Shown: positions 63,929-64,000 of the stretch, piece by piece
Layout of the letters: each line of letters begins with the position of its first letter
How positions within the stretch are numbered: position 1 is the first letter of the stretch
NCBI RefSeq assembly: GCF_900188295.1
Contig: NZ_FZNM01000006.1
Coordinates: 145,648 to 209,647 of the forward strand
Direction of reading: 5' to 3'
Source: Paracoccus sediminis
GTDB taxonomy: Bacteria; Pseudomonadota; Alphaproteobacteria; Rhodobacterales; Rhodobacteraceae
DNA: 64,000 bases
Translations under genes and position numbers: made by a program
Notes under the pieces: model-generated
What the model was told of the DNA's origin: nothing
What the model saw: only the letters and a program-made list of their open reading frames with translations
The model's database searches: none

Positions 63929-64000
63929 CCCAGGCAGGCTCATAATTTCCATTGAGATTTGACCCATGTGACCCTTCCCCGACGCGGAGAGCGGAGGGGG
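63906..64000. mobile_element. likely IS21-type insertion sequence end (runs off window)
   Basis: From 63906 two related imperfect repeats, TTGATTTCCACCCAGA...TGACCCA and TAATTTCCATTGAGATTTGA followed by CCCA, lie in tandem. Multiple terminal repeats of this form are typical of IS21-family left ends. The cas3 homology ceases exactly where they start. The transposase genes would be outside the window, so the family is an inference. Confidence 0.5.

Overview
The window is GC-rich (roughly 65%) DNA from an alphaproteobacterium, most like a Paracoccus or Rhodobacter relative (order Rhodobacterales). This is inferred from codon use, from the HWE-kinase, ECF-sigma and manganese-catalase neighbourhood, and from an RTX haem peroxidase of the kind known in marine alphaproteobacteria. 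No rRNA or tRNA gene was seen. No organism name can be proved from the sequence alone.

Layout. 1-2.8 kb is housekeeping: the start of an alpha/beta hydrolase, thrS and a cold-shock gene with a clear terminator. 3.1-5.2 kb is a NarL/DegS-type two-component system on the minus strand. It diverges from a 1828-residue animal-type haem peroxidase with RTX calcium-binding repeats (5.5-11.0 kb). 11.1-13.3 kb is a gene graveyard: fragments of a ProW-type permease, a PucR-type regulator, an FAD amine oxidase and a frameshifted VapBC pair. 13.35-17.1 kb is a hydantoin/allantoin-type module: an NCS1 permease, an intact cytoplasmic racemase, an exported racemase-fold paralogue lacking both catalytic cysteines, and a divergent GntR regulator with a paired direct repeat between the divergent genes. 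17.6-27.8 kb is a stress and signalling region: a 1353-residue PAS/GAF HWE kinase, two response regulators, an ECF sigma factor followed by a NepR-like small protein, then manganese catalase, an SDR, a DUF4142-like protein and a patatin. Two EcfG-type promoter matches (GGAAC-N17-GTT) face outwards towards the sigma gene and the catalase region.

28.1-62.3 kb is the main feature: an almost uninterrupted locus for an extracellular contractile injection system (eCIS, related to Afp, PVC and MAC). An AAA+ ATPase and a small unknown protein are on the minus strand. Divergently, about 20 tightly packed plus-strand genes encode a DUF4255 terminator-type protein, two sheath and two tube proteins, a LysM hub adaptor, split spike proteins (gpD-like and gpV-like), a frameshifted DUF2169 protein, a DUF4150 PAAR-like tip, gp25, baseplate J, a beta-propeller/gpI fusion, three cysteine-rich proteins, a tape-measure protein and a 2486-residue protein. 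A HEAT/formylglycine-generating-enzyme-like protein ends the run. Many junctions are 4-bp ATGA overlaps, so this looks like one long transcription unit. The 2486-residue protein, read here as the cargo or effector, carries about five annexin-like repeats. At least one retains the canonical type II calcium-binding spacing (G-x-G-T, 38 residues, D).

After the eCIS comes an atypical LuxR-type regulator. Then there is debris: an SDR C-terminus cut at the regulator gene, a HepT-like fragment, and a 50-codon cas3 start interrupted by what looks like an IS21-type end at the window edge. This debris suggests that the eCIS and regulator block sits in a hotspot for insertion and gene decay.
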